A DNA stretch of 64,000 nucleotides from Shewanella algicola (GCF_014648035.1 NZ_BMQI01000002.1:1-64000); one strand, 5' to 3'. Counted from the first letter of the stretch, positions 51,981 to 61,793 are shown. Notes: generated from the sequence alone by a model not told the origin. Program-made: numbers and translations.

Positions 51981-54227
51981 TTAAATAATGGAACTTTTAT
52001 TTTTGTTTTTGTTTTTGGCGTAATGTTTTAGTAAACCAGGAATATCCAGAATAAGTGCAATACCCCCGTCAGAAGTAATCGTTGCGCCTGCCATACCAGG
52101 GGTACCTTGCAGCATACTTCCAAGCGGTTTGATGACCACTTCTTCTTGACCAATTAATGCATCAACAACAAAACCAATTTGCATTGTACCGAGTTGCACA
52201 ATAACAACATGACCATGTTTTTTATCACCGTGTTTAAAGGTGTTCTTTCTACTGTGTAGCCATTGCTCTAAGTAAAATAATGGTACAGCTTTATTACGGA
52301 AAATAACGGTTAATTGACCGTCTACAATATTGGTTTTACTTAGATCTAAATTAAAGATTTCATTCACACTAGATAATGGTAAAGCGAAAACTTGTTTCGA
52401 CACATCGACCATTAAGGTTGGCATGATAGCTAAAGTTAACGGTACTTTGATCTCAAGAACGGTGCCTTTGCCCTTCATTGAATCAATATGAACGGTACCG
52501 TTTAGTTGATTAATGCGGGTTTTAACCACATCCATACCAACGCCACGTCCTGAAATATCAGAAATCTCAACTTTAGTTGAAAAGCCCGGAGCAAAAATCA
52601 GATTATAAGCTTCGTTATCAGTCATTCTCGCGGCGGCATCTTCATCTAATACGCCACGGGAAATCGCAATTTCTTTCAGCTTTTCTGGGTCCATACCTGC
52701 ACCATCATCCTCGATTTTAAGCAGGATATGGTCACCTTCTTGGCTGGCAGATAAAGTAATGGTACCTGTACGAGGTTTGCCACTGGCTTCGCGAGAAATT
52801 GGCATTTCAATACCGTGATCGACTGAGTTTCTCACTAAATGGACTAAAGGATCGGCTAACGCTTCAACTAAATTTTTATCAAGATCGGTATCTTCACCAA
52901 TCATGATTAAATTAATTTCTTTGTTTAAGGTTCGTGCCATATCGCGAACAACACGAGGAAAACGACCAAAGACTTTCTTAATTGGCTGCATGCGGGTTTT
53001 CATAACCGCGCCTTGCAAATCAGCCGTCACCAAATCAAGGTTGGCTAACGCTTTAGACATTTCTTCATCTTCGCGAGTAATGCCAAGGCTTACTAAGCGG
53101 TTACGCACTAACACTAACTCGCCGACCATGTTCATGATGTCGTCAAGGCGGGCAGTATCAACACGAACGGTTGTTTCACCTTGTGGCACGGCAGGCGCTT
53201 TGGCTGGCGCAGGAGCTAATGCGTTATCTTTAGCGGCTTCAACTTTAGGCACTGGAGCTGGAGGAGTCGCTTTAACGGGTGCACTTTTGGGCACTGCAGG
53301 TTTAACAACCTCAGTCGCTTTAGGTGGTACTGGTGTGCTGGCGGGTGCAGCTGCTGGCGTTGACGACTTGGCAACAATAGGAGCGCCACCTTTGCCATGT
53401 AATTCATCTAATAAACGCTCAAACTCATCGTCTGTGATTTCATCTGAGTCAACCATAGGCTCAACCACAGGTTCAGCTGGTTTTGGTTTTTCTGCTACAG
53501 GTTCATCTTTGGCTTTAAACGAGCCAGAACCATGTAGTTCATCAAGTAAGGCTTCAAATTCATCATCTGTTATTTCATCACTGTTTGATGACGTTGTTGA
53601 TGGTGATGCAGGAGATTCAATGGCGGCTGATGCAGCATTTGATGTCGGGCTTTTACCTGTACCATGAAGGGCATCGAGCAGAGCTTCAAACTCGGACTCA
53701 TCGATTTCATCAATACTTGATGATGACGCTGTGGCTTCTGAACTAATGTCTTCGACGTATTCAGGTTCAACAACTTCAACCGCTTCTTCAATAATTTCAG
53801 GCTCTGCAGCTGTCTCGCCCATTTCTGAAGGTAATGGTGCACCAGAACTTAATAGTTTTAATTTTGAGAGTAGTTCGGCATCGGCGGGATCTTGCTGTTG
53901 GCCCTGCTGTGTTTGGGCAAACATCGAATTGATGGCATCAACGGCTTGCAAAATAATGTCCATTAATTCTGCATTGACGCCGCGTTTGCCTGTACGTAAC
54001 AGGTCAAATGTGTTTTCAGCTTCGTGACAAACGTCAACCATTGGCTTCAAACTTAAAAAGCCAGCTCCACCTTTTACCGTGTGAAAACCACGAAAAATGG
54101 CATTTAATAAATCACTGTCATCAGGATTATTTTCAAGAGCGACTAACTGCTCTTGTAGAAGCTCTAAAATCTCACCAGCTTCAATTAAAAAGTCCTGGAG
54201 TATCTCTTCATCAACATCAAAGGACAT
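51981..54227 (-). CDS. cheA: CheA, chemotaxis histidine kinase with three CheY-like-binding motifs in the linker
   Basis: A kinase of 748 residues. The HPt domain has phospho-acceptor His49 (FHTVKGGAGF). Next, residues about 130-360 are low-complexity with no recognisable P2 domain, but hold three copies of an acidic helix motif (D/E-E-F-E-x-LLD-x-LHGxG) at about 175-190, 218-235 and 262-278. Then follow dimerisation (GELVLVRNRLVSLG), the ATPase domain (HLVRNSVDHGIEMP, DDGAGMD, GRGVGMDVV) and a CheW-like P5 domain at the end. It forms arrays with CheW and ParP and phosphorylates CheY and CheB. Confidence 0.96.
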   Translation of the reverse strand: MSFDVDEEILQDFLIEAGEILELLQEQLVALENNPDDSDLLNAIFRGFHTVKGGAGFLSLKPMVDVCHEAENTFDLLRTGKRGVNAELMDIILQAVDAINSMFAQTQQGQQQDPADAELLSKLKLLSSGAPLPSEMGETAAEPEIIEEAVEVVEPEYVEDISSEATASSSSIDEIDESEFEALLDALHGTGKSPTSNAASAAIESPASPSTTSSNSDEITDDEFEALLDELHGSGSFKAKDEPVAEKPKPAEPVVEPMVDSDEITDDEFERLLDELHGKGGAPIVAKSSTPAAAPASTPVPPKATEVVKPAVPKSAPVKATPPAPVPKVEAAKDNALAPAPAKAPAVPQGETTVRVDTARLDDIMNMVGELVLVRNRLVSLGITREDEEMSKALANLDLVTADLQGAVMKTRMQPIKKVFGRFPRVVRDMARTLNKEINLIMIGEDTDLDKNLVEALADPLVHLVRNSVDHGIEMPISREASGKPRTGTITLSASQEGDHILLKIEDDGAGMDPEKLKEIAISRGVLDEDAAARMTDNEAYNLIFAPGFSTKVEISDISGRGVGMDVVKTRINQLNGTVHIDSMKGKGTVLEIKVPLTLAIMPTLMVDVSKQVFALPLSSVNEIFNLDLSKTNIVDGQLTVIFRNKAVPLFYLEQWLHSRKNTFKHGDKKHGHVVIVQLGTMQIGFVVDALIGQEEVVIKPLGSMLQGTPGMAGATITSDGGIALILDIPGLLKHYAKNKNKNKSSII

Positions 54228-54242
54228 TAAATTGACTCCTAA

Positions 54243-54980
54243 TTAGAAACCCAGACTTGATAGCAGATCGTCAACTTCATCCTGACCCGTGACCACGTCT
54301 TCGCGCAACTCAGCGTTCATGATTGGGCCTTCTGCCTCTATCTTATTATCGTTAACTGTAGGTAATGATTCAGCAGTATGCTCACCAAATACGGTTAACA
54401 TTGACACTAAATTATTTTCTACTTCGCGCACTAACTCAATCACACGACGGATCATCTGACCGGTTAAATCTTGGAAGTCTTGCGCCATCAAAATTTGATT
54501 GAGCAATTCACGAAGTCGGTTAGAGTCATGCTCACTGTTTGACATAAATTGTTGTACGTCGTGGCAAAGTGATTTGAATTCACCTAATTCAATATCACGA
54601 CGCATCAATTTATCCCACATCGGAGTCATTGATTGAATATTGTTAATAATGGTATCGGCCAAAGGCAAACATTCTTCAACTGCATCCATGGTTTTATTTG
54701 CAGCTTGTTCTGTCATATCAATAACGTAGTTTAATCTTTCTTTGGCATCCGGTATTTCGGTATTCGCCAACTCAGATAAACGGTTATCGACTTGAAAATC
54801 TTTGAGTGCGCTGTGCAATTGGCGAGTCAGTTTACCGACTTCTTCAAACAGCTCTCGCTGAAGTGGAGAAGCAAGCTCTCTAATAACTTCATCAGCTTGT
54901 TCTTGCATTCCCGCAGAAAGCAGTTCAACAAGTTGCTGGGCTTGCTCGAGAGTGATTAACCCCGATATTGATGCCTGCAT
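54243..54980 (-). CDS. cheZ: CheZ, phosphatase of CheY-P
   Basis: A four-helix-bundle phosphatase of 245 residues. The catalytic stretch is ILMAQDFQDLTGQMIRRVI, with the conserved Asp and Gln (QDLTGQ). The C-terminal peptide DEVDDLLSSLGF is the known CheY-tethering helix. It lies 13 bases after cheY. All conserved parts are intact. Confidence 0.96.
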   Translation of the reverse strand: MQASISGLITLEQAQQLVELLSAGMQEQADEVIRELASPLQRELFEEVGKLTRQLHSALKDFQVDNRLSELANTEIPDAKERLNYVIDMTEQAANKTMDAVEECLPLADTIINNIQSMTPMWDKLMRRDIELGEFKSLCHDVQQFMSNSEHDSNRLRELLNQILMAQDFQDLTGQMIRRVIELVREVENNLVSMLTVFGEHTAESLPTVNDNKIEAEGPIMNAELREDVVTGQDEVDDLLSSLGF

Positions 54981-54993
54981 GACTTATCCTTGC

Positions 54994-55377
54994 TTATGCG
55001 AGTCGTTCAAAGATTTTATCTAACTTTTCTTTCAACGTAGCCGCGGTAAAAGGCTTAACAACATAACCGTTTACACCCGCTTGAGCCGCAGCAATGATTT
55101 GTTCACGCTTAGCTTCAGCTGTTACCATTAATACGGGTAAATGTTTTAATGAATCGTCTGCTCGAATTGCTTTAAGTAAATCAATACCCTGCATTCCAGG
55201 CATGTTCCAATCTGTTACAACAAAGTCAAAATCGCCTTTTTGTAACATTGGTAGGGCCGTTGAGCCATCATCTGCTTCTTGAGTATTATTAAATCCCAAG
55301 TCTCGCAACAAGTTCTTAATGATACGTCTCATTGTTGAAAAGTCGTCAACAATAAGAATCTTCATATTCTTGTCCAA
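54994..55377 (-). CDS. cheY: CheY, chemotaxis response regulator (TTG start)
   Basis: A stand-alone receiver of 127 residues. Phospho-acceptor Asp56 ([12 protein letters not shown]), acidic pocket Asp11-Asp12, Thr in VTAEAKRE and Lys in VVKPF are all present. The start is TTG at 55377, backed by GGAGG five bases upstream; the ATG four codons later would be 17 bases from that site. CheY-P binds FliM to change motor direction. Confidence 0.96.
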   Translation of the reverse strand: MDKNMKILIVDDFSTMRRIIKNLLRDLGFNNTQEADDGSTALPMLQKGDFDFVVTDWNMPGMQGIDLLKAIRADDSLKHLPVLMVTAEAKREQIIAAAQAGVNGYVVKPFTAATLKEKLDKIFERLA

Positions 55378-55422
55378 GGTTTCCTCCGGTGAGCTGACAG
55401 TCGTTTGCTCTATAATTAGTTA

Positions 55423-56148
55423 TTATTCTTGTGTCCAATGCTTGAGTTTCGCTTTTAACCGAAGCATAGCCTGACTTAATATCTGGCTAACTCGCGATTC
55501 GCTTACTTCAAGGATTGCACCAATTTCTTTTAAGTTTAATGCTTCGTCATAATATAACGACAGCACTAATGCATCTCTTTCTGGCAATGTTTTAATTGCT
55601 TCAACTAGCGCAGATTGGAATTGTGTCTCAGCAAGAGAGTCAAATGTTTCATCTGGTGATTCGTCATCGGTGATTAACACATCCTGAGACACACCAAGAT
55701 CTTCTATGCCTATGATTTTACCCACAGAAACATCATTTAAGATATGATGGTATTCATCAAGAGACATATCAAGCTTTTCAGCTATTTCAGTGTCACGTGC
55801 ATCACGACCTAACTGTTGCCCTAACTCATCAATGACTTGAGCAACACGACGATTGTTACGATGCACAGAGCGTGGAACCCAGTCACCACGACGGATTTCA
55901 TCAATCATTGCCCCACGAATTCGAATACCGGCAAAGGTTTCAAACTTAGCGCCTTTGCTGCCATCAAATTTTGATGATGCTTCGAGTAGCCCCATCATGC
56001 CGGCTTGTAATAAGTCGTCTAGTTGCACTGATGCTGGTAATCTTGCCAACATATGATGAGCAATTCTTTTCACCAACGGTGCATACTGTTCAACAATCGA
56101 TGTTTTGTTATCGAACTGAGTATACGCTGCGGCTTTATTCACTCGCAC
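55423..56148 (-). CDS. fliA: FliA, sigma-28 for late flagellar and chemotaxis genes
   Basis: A sigma factor of 241 residues. Region 2 reads YAPLVKRIAHHMLARLP...LDDLLQAGMMGLLEA, with FAGIRIRGAMIDEIRRGDWVPRSVHR, and region 4 reads LPERDALVLSLYYDEALNLKEIGAILEVSESRVSQILSQA. It directs RNA polymerase to flagellin, motor and chemotaxis promoters after hook completion. It overlaps flhG by 14 bases. Confidence 0.97.
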   Translation of the reverse strand: MRVNKAAAYTQFDNKTSIVEQYAPLVKRIAHHMLARLPASVQLDDLLQAGMMGLLEASSKFDGSKGAKFETFAGIRIRGAMIDEIRRGDWVPRSVHRNNRRVAQVIDELGQQLGRDARDTEIAEKLDMSLDEYHHILNDVSVGKIIGIEDLGVSQDVLITDDESPDETFDSLAETQFQSALVEAIKTLPERDALVLSLYYDEALNLKEIGAILEVSESRVSQILSQAMLRLKAKLKHWTQE

Positions 56149-57016
56149 TTTCCTCTTCTGTTGGCTTACGTTGCACTAAACGTTCAACAAAAAACTCTAA
56201 ATGACCACCCGGTTGTTGTGGAATAGGCCAGGTCATAATTTTATTGGCTAAACCATGGTAGGCAATCGCTGATGGAGACTTTGGAAAAGCATCAACGACT
56301 AATTTTTGTTTACGGACAGATTTACGTAAGTTCTCATCAAAAGGAACGGTAGCCACTAACTCAAGTGCCACATCTAAAAATCTGTCTGTCACTTTACTGA
56401 GTTTAGCAAATAATTCCATACCTTCGCGTAAACTACGCACCATATTTGCCACAATTTTGAAGTGGAACACGCCGTGCTCACGACTTAAGATTTTAATTAA
56501 GGCGTAAGCGTCGGTAATTGAGGTGGGCTCATCACACACAACAATGAGCACATCTTGCGAAGCACGTGAAAAACTCAACACCATATCGGAGATACCGGCT
56601 GCTGTATCGACGATTAATATGTCAAATTGGGTGCGCATTTCGCTAAATGCACGAATTAATCCTGCATGCTGTGCTTGAGTCAATTCAACCATGGCTTGAG
56701 TGCCTGAGGTTGCTGGCACAATACCAATACCTTTAGGCCCACGCACAATGATGTCATCTAGCTCAGCATCGCCAGATAACACATGTGATAAGTTTTTCTC
56801 TGCTCGGATCCCGAGCATAACATCTACGTTGGCTAAGCCTAAGTCAGCATCAAGCACCAATACACGTTTGCCTTTTTCGGCTAATGCAACTGCGGTATTA
56901 ATTGACACGCTTGTTTTGCCGACGCCACCTTTACCACCGGAGACGGCAATGACTTTAACTTTATCGTTATTTGGTTGATTCATCATACGTAAACCACTTG
57001 CTTGATCCCGAGTCAT
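56135..57016 (-). CDS. flhG: FlhG (FleN), MinD-like ATPase limiting flagellar number
   Basis: A MinD/ParA-like ATPase of about 293 residues with Walker A GGKGGVGKTS and the DADLGLANVDVMLG switch. In polar flagellates FlhG (FleN) counteracts FlhF and the flagellar master regulator to keep a single flagellum. The start at 57016 is 4 bases past the flhF stop; in-frame GTG 57040 and ATG 57034 lie inside flhF. The N-terminal MTRDQASGLR matches the family's ATPase-activating DQAxxLR motif, which supports 57016. Confidence 0.94.
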   Translation of the reverse strand: MTRDQASGLRMMNQPNNDKVKVIAVSGGKGGVGKTSVSINTAVALAEKGKRVLVLDADLGLANVDVMLGIRAEKNLSHVLSGDAELDDIIVRGPKGIGIVPATSGTQAMVELTQAQHAGLIRAFSEMRTQFDILIVDTAAGISDMVLSFSRASQDVLIVVCDEPTSITDAYALIKILSREHGVFHFKIVANMVRSLREGMELFAKLSKVTDRFLDVALELVATVPFDENLRKSVRKQKLVVDAFPKSPSAIAYHGLANKIMTWPIPQQPGGHLEFFVERLVQRKPTEEESASE

Positions 57017-57020
57017 ATCT

Positions 57021-58409
57021 TTACTCAAATGCATAGGCACTGTCGTTTGACCATGCCGTGTCTTGTGACGTTTGTTGTTCTGTATCGTTTAATGCTGCTA
57101 GTGCTTGTTTAGCTAATTCTAACGTATCTGCCACTTTCATGTCTTCAGGAACACGTTGGCCGTCAGTCACATAACTCAATGGTAACTCATTTTGAATCAA
57201 TACGCTCAATGCACCTGCAATTGAGACGGATTCATCTAATTTGGTCAAAATTGCACCTGATAATGGAATGCGTTTAAAGTGCTCAACGGCATCTTGTAGC
57301 ACGCGACGTTGCCCTGTGGCAGACATTACCAAGTAACTGCGGATAGGGATCCTACTATTTGCTGTCAAATTATCAAGTTGTTGATATAGACGCATGTCAC
57401 GTTGTCCCATACCCGCGGTATCAATTAACACTAGCTTACGATTTCTAAATTGATACAAAATTTGCTCTAGCTCACTTAAATCATGTGCTTGCTTAACTGG
57501 GCAGCCCATAATTTTACCATATGTCGCTAATTGCTCATATGCCCCGATGCGATAATGATCGGTCGTAATTAATGCAACTTGCTCTGGGCCATGGTGTGCA
57601 GCAAAACGAGCGGCTATTTTGGCAAGTGAAGTCGTTTTACCAACACCCGTAGGTCCCACAAAAGCCACGACACCACCACGTTTTACAATATCATCACCTT
57701 GGTTATCCAGTAAGTTAGCCAAGCTTTGTGGTAATGCTCTAACGAGGTCGGCTGGCGAGTAATGTTGGCTTAATCCTGCTAGTTTAGCAGCAACCGCAGG
57801 AGAAAACTCTGCAGCCACTAATTTACTTTCTAACATTGCGCCCACGGGATCTGTACGCTTTTTATGATCTTTCATTAACGATGACACCTGATGAGTCAGC
57901 AAGTTTCTCAGTGATGCCATTTCTTCACGTAATGAATCCATTTCAGCAGATTGATTTTTATTGGATTTGTTAGATTTATCTAGCTGATTAACTGGCGGCG
58001 TACTTGGGTTTTGCTTAGGCGTTTTCGCCCCTTCTAATTGGCGCGCCCATTCAGGTAGCTCAGGTTCATCATGACGTGTAGCAGTCATTTGCTGCGTCAT
58101 GCGATTGTGTTGTTTTTCAAGTAAGGCTTGCAATGAATCAGCTGCTGGAGGCGGGCTCACTTTTGAATGTGCTTTAACCGCAGGCTTAGCCCCAAGTGAG
58201 ACTTTATCTTCACTCACATCCATAAAGCCAGTTGTAGGTGCTTGAGAAGCAATGGCCGCTTTAGGCTCATCGTAGTCAACTGCGGCAACGATTTCGATGC
58301 CACCAGTGACTTTTTTGTTTGACATAATGACAGCGTCAGACCCTAAGGTGTCTTTTACTTGAGCCAATGCTGCACGCATATCTTTGGCAAAAAATCGTTT
58401 AATTTTCAC
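57021..58409 (-). CDS. flhF: FlhF, SRP-type GTPase setting the flagellar pole
   Basis: A GTPase of 462 residues. The N-terminal B domain (MKIKRFFAKDMRAALAQVKDTLGSDAVIMSNKK) is followed by a variable linker (about 60-190), then the NG domain with P-loop VAFVGPTGVGKTTSLAKIA, LITTDHYRIGAYEQLA, LIDTAGMGQRD and TKLDESVSIAGALS. It marks the cell pole for flagellum assembly. It lies 29 bases after flhA and is followed by flhG, as usual in polar flagellates. Confidence 0.96.
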   Translation of the reverse strand: MKIKRFFAKDMRAALAQVKDTLGSDAVIMSNKKVTGGIEIVAAVDYDEPKAAIASQAPTTGFMDVSEDKVSLGAKPAVKAHSKVSPPPAADSLQALLEKQHNRMTQQMTATRHDEPELPEWARQLEGAKTPKQNPSTPPVNQLDKSNKSNKNQSAEMDSLREEMASLRNLLTHQVSSLMKDHKKRTDPVGAMLESKLVAAEFSPAVAAKLAGLSQHYSPADLVRALPQSLANLLDNQGDDIVKRGGVVAFVGPTGVGKTTSLAKIAARFAAHHGPEQVALITTDHYRIGAYEQLATYGKIMGCPVKQAHDLSELEQILYQFRNRKLVLIDTAGMGQRDMRLYQQLDNLTANSRIPIRSYLVMSATGQRRVLQDAVEHFKRIPLSGAILTKLDESVSIAGALSVLIQNELPLSYVTDGQRVPEDMKVADTLELAKQALAALNDTEQQTSQDTAWSNDSAYAFE

Positions 58410-58438
58410 GTACGCACCTCTTTAAACTGACATTATCA

Positions 58439-60538
58439 CTATTGACCTACAGCAGAAACAATCCTGATTTGTTTCTCATCGGGAATTTCTTGGTAAGAAA
58501 TCACCCGTAAATTTGGAATAGTGTATTTAACAAATCGTGACAAAGTGGATCTTAGCATGCCAGATGTCAATAATATGGCTGGTTGCCCTACCATTTCTTG
58601 CTTCTGGGCAGCGTCTAAAAGTGACTGCTGCATGCGTTCTGCGAGGCCGGGTTCAATATTTGGCCCTTCTCCACCTGTCGCCTGCATAGACTTATGCAAC
58701 ATCTGTTCCAACTCAGGCGCCAATGTTATGACAGGGATTTCTAATTCTGGCCCTGAGATTTCTTGTACTATCATGCGTTTTAAGGCAATACGCACCGCTG
58801 CGGTCAGTACTTCGGTATCATTACTCTTACTGCCATACTCTAATAAGGTTTGTACAATTGTGCGTAAGTCACGTACCGACACCCCTTCGTTAAGTAGGTT
58901 TTGCATCACTTTAACCACCGAACCTAACGGCATAATGTCTGGTACAAAACCGTCAACGAGTTTTGGCGAGTTCTTAGCGAGCATATCCATTAATTGTTGC
59001 ACTTCTTCGTAGCCCAACAATTTAGCAGCATTGTTACTTAACAATTGACTAATATGGGTCGCGACAACGGTCGCAGTATCAACAACGGTGTAACCTAAGG
59101 TTTGTGCGTGTTCACGCTGTTCAGGTGCGATCCACACCGCTTCTAAACCAAAAGCTGGGTCGCGGGTTTCGATGCCATCAAGCTTGCCATAAACCTGGCC
59201 AGGATTAATGGCCAGTTCACAATCATGTCTCACTTCGGCTTCACCGACCACCACACCCATCAATGAAATACGATAAGCATTAGGCGATAAGTCTAGGTTG
59301 TCACGAATATGCACTGCTGGCACTAAAAATCCGAGTTCTTGGGACAATTTTTTACGTACGCCTTTAATTCGGCCTAATAATTCACCACCTTGTGACTTAT
59401 CAACCAATGGGATCAATCGATATCCCACTTCTAGGCCAATCGTATCGACGTGGCGGACATCTTCCCAGCTCAGTTCTTTTGGTTCTTTATCTTTGGTTTC
59501 TGCAGGGCCTTTGGTCGCCACTGCTAATGCCGCTTGTTTTTTATCCATATTACGTTTGTAAACAAAGTACGCCGCACCAGCAGTAATAAAAGCAAACGTT
59601 AAAAAGGCAACATGAGGCATGCCAGGCACAATCCCCATGATAAATAACAGTCCAGCAGCAATGGCTAACGACTTATGATTGTCAAACATCTGACTCATCA
59701 TCATCTGGCCCATGTCACCAGACTCATTTTGACGCGTAACCATTAAGGCCGCGGCAATCGACAGTAACAAACCCGGAATTTGCGCGACTAAACCATCACC
59801 AATGGTTAACAGGGTATAAATCTCAACAGCACTAGAAAAATCAAGATCATGCTGCACCATACCAATAACAAAACCACCAAGTATGTTGATCACAAGGATC
59901 ATAATACCGGCAATCGCATCACCTTTAACAAACTTCGACGCACCGTCCATTGCACCGTAGAAGTCAGCCTCACGGGTCACTTCAGCACGGCGAATGCGCG
60001 CTTGGTCTTGGGTTAAGGTACCCGCGTTTAAGTCAGCATCAATGGCCATCTGCTTGCCAGGCATTGCATCCAAAGTAAAGCGGGCGCTCACTTCAGAGAT
60101 ACGCCCAGCACCTTTAGTAACCACGGCAAAGTTAATGATAATCAGAATAAGGAAGACCACTAAACCCACAGCATAGTTGCCACCAATCACCACAGAACCA
60201 AAGGCCTCAATCACCTTACCAGCAGCATCACCGCCATTATGACCTTCAAGCAATACGATTCGAGTAGAGGCAACGTTCAAGGCTAATCGCAGCAACGTTG
60301 CAACCAACAGCACGGTAGGAAATGCAGCAAAATCAAGTGGACGGTCGGTATAAATCGCTACCAGCAATACCACTAAAGCCAGGGCAATATTGAATGAGAA
60401 TAAGATATCGAGTAGAAAAGCAGGGATGGGCAATACCACCATGCCTAACGCAGCAAGCACTAATAATGGTGTACCAATGCCTTTAAACGTGGCAGGTCTT
60501 ATTTGTTTAAATTGGCCAAAAGCTGCTTTTGCATCCAT
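58439..60538 (-). CDS. flhA: FlhA, flagellar export gate protein
   Basis: A membrane protein of 699 residues. Eight hydrophobic helices fill the first about 330 residues, with the conserved FHIPEP-family loop between them (VVTKGAGRISEVSARFTLDAMPGKQMAIDADLNAG). The rest is the cytosolic domain forming the nonameric ring that docks export chaperones (LSPNAYRISLMGV..., VPDIMPLGSVVKVMQNLL). A sigma-54-type promoter lies 67 bases upstream. Confidence 0.97.
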   Translation of the reverse strand: MDAKAAFGQFKQIRPATFKGIGTPLLVLAALGMVVLPIPAFLLDILFSFNIALALVVLLVAIYTDRPLDFAAFPTVLLVATLLRLALNVASTRIVLLEGHNGGDAAGKVIEAFGSVVIGGNYAVGLVVFLILIIINFAVVTKGAGRISEVSARFTLDAMPGKQMAIDADLNAGTLTQDQARIRRAEVTREADFYGAMDGASKFVKGDAIAGIMILVINILGGFVIGMVQHDLDFSSAVEIYTLLTIGDGLVAQIPGLLLSIAAALMVTRQNESGDMGQMMMSQMFDNHKSLAIAAGLLFIMGIVPGMPHVAFLTFAFITAGAAYFVYKRNMDKKQAALAVATKGPAETKDKEPKELSWEDVRHVDTIGLEVGYRLIPLVDKSQGGELLGRIKGVRKKLSQELGFLVPAVHIRDNLDLSPNAYRISLMGVVVGEAEVRHDCELAINPGQVYGKLDGIETRDPAFGLEAVWIAPEQREHAQTLGYTVVDTATVVATHISQLLSNNAAKLLGYEEVQQLMDMLAKNSPKLVDGFVPDIMPLGSVVKVMQNLLNEGVSVRDLRTIVQTLLEYGSKSNDTEVLTAAVRIALKRMIVQEISGPELEIPVITLAPELEQMLHKSMQATGGEGPNIEPGLAERMQQSLLDAAQKQEMVGQPAILLTSGMLRSTLSRFVKYTIPNLRVISYQEIPDEKQIRIVSAVGQ

Positions 60539-60604
60539 AAAAGAGGAACCCTTTGTTCAGTCTACGGCGTCAAAGGACTGTTAATTGACGCGAATAAACC
60601 TATG

Positions 60605-60621
60605 AAGCAAAAACTAAGCCA
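60605..60621 (-). promoter_or_regulatory. Sigma-54 (RpoN) promoter for flhA and downstream genes
   Basis: Read on the minus strand, TGGCTTAGTTTTTGCTT keeps the -24 TGGC and -12 TGC at exactly the sigma-54 spacing (8 bases between them). It sits in the 112-base gap upstream of flhA; transcription would start near 60595. In Vibrio the flhA operon is a sigma-54/FlrC-dependent class, in line with this. The -24 box differs from TGGCAC at two positions. Confidence 0.7.
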
Positions 60622-60650
60622 TATATGAAAAGCAACAAAGATTAACTGAT

Positions 60651-61784
60651 TTAGTATTTTAAATCGTCAGGTATTGGTTGATTAATTGGAATGGACTTAG
60701 GTCGGCGACCTTTACCCTTTTGATATTGCCGAAGTTGAAATACGTAGGCTAATACTTGTGCAACAGCAGTAAATAAACCTTCTGGCACTTGTTGATCGAT
60801 CTTAGTGGTATGGTATATCGCCCTTGCGAGTGGCGGCGCTGACACAATCGCCACATTATGTTCGCGCGCAATTTCACGGATTTTAAACGCAACATCATCC
60901 ACACCTTTAGCCACTAAAAATGGCGCTGATGAGCGAGTAACATCGTATTTAACGGCCACGGCATAATGCTCTGGGTTAACCACAATCACATCAGCATTAG
61001 GCACTTCTGTCATCATCCGCCGCTGAGCCATTTCGTGCTGCATTTGTCTAATACGGCCTTTAACTTCGGGCTTACCTTCAGTATCTTTGTACTCGTCTTT
61101 GACTTCCTGTTTAGTCATTTTAAGCTGTTTATTGTGATTCCAAATTTGAAAAGGCACATCAATCACCACAATTAACAACATCGAGCTGCACAGTAAAATA
61201 AACATCCACACCAGCAGTTCTAACGCATGGTAAACATTACCAGGCAGGTGATCGCTTGATAGCGTTAAAATATCGAAAAAGTAAAAACGTAATAAAAAAT
61301 AAGCAGATAGTGCCACTACAGAAAATTTAGCAATCCCTTTGGCTAACTCAACTAATGCCTGGGTACCAAACATGCGCTTAAAGCCATTCATTGGGTTTAA
61401 TTTACTGCCTTTTGGCATAAAGGCTTTAACCGAAAAAGACATACCACCTAACGCAACATTGCCAATAAACGACACCAGTGCCAGCAAGGCAATAAAGCTA
61501 ATCAGCGGCCAGGCCAGTTCGTTACCGACGACGCCCCAAACCCGAAACATCGAGTTAGTATCAAATATTTGGTCGCGCTCCATCGTGAAAATTTGTTTCA
61601 TGATGGTGTACAAGCTGATGGCAATTGACGGGCCTGTCATTGCAAAGCCTACCGATGCAGCGAGCAATACTGCTGCGGTACCTAACTCTTTTGAGCGAGC
61701 GACTTGGCCTTTTTCACGCGCTTGTTCAAGTCGTTTACTGGTGGGTTCTTCTGTGCGCTCTTGACTGCTATCATTTTCTGCCAT
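60651..61784 (-). CDS. flhB: FlhB, flagellar export switch protein
   Basis: A protein of 377 residues. The N-terminus DSSQERTEEPTSKRLEQAREKGQVARSKEL is typical, four membrane helices follow, and the cytosolic part holds the self-cleavage motif Asn-Pro-Glu-His in VIVVNPEHYAVAVKY. Cleavage there switches export from rod/hook to filament subunits. It lies 9 bases after fliR. The cytosolic tail is complete. Confidence 0.96.
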   Translation of the reverse strand: MAENDSSQERTEEPTSKRLEQAREKGQVARSKELGTAAVLLAASVGFAMTGPSIAISLYTIMKQIFTMERDQIFDTNSMFRVWGVVGNELAWPLISFIALLALVSFIGNVALGGMSFSVKAFMPKGSKLNPMNGFKRMFGTQALVELAKGIAKFSVVALSAYFLLRFYFFDILTLSSDHLPGNVYHALELLVWMFILLCSSMLLIVVIDVPFQIWNHNKQLKMTKQEVKDEYKDTEGKPEVKGRIRQMQHEMAQRRMMTEVPNADVIVVNPEHYAVAVKYDVTRSSAPFLVAKGVDDVAFKIREIAREHNVAIVSAPPLARAIYHTTKIDQQVPEGLFTAVAQVLAYVFQLRQYQKGKGRRPKSIPINQPIPDDLKY

Positions 61785-61793
61785 GCGACCCCC

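Noticed and set aside
52903..53667. 254-residue open frame antisense to cheA
   Set aside because: Low-complexity Thr/Ser/Gly/Ala protein that mirrors the Ala/Pro-rich CheA linker; no ribosome site or family signs.
58521..59012. 163-residue open frame antisense to flhA
   Set aside because: No start context and no family pattern; FlhA on the other strand is certain.
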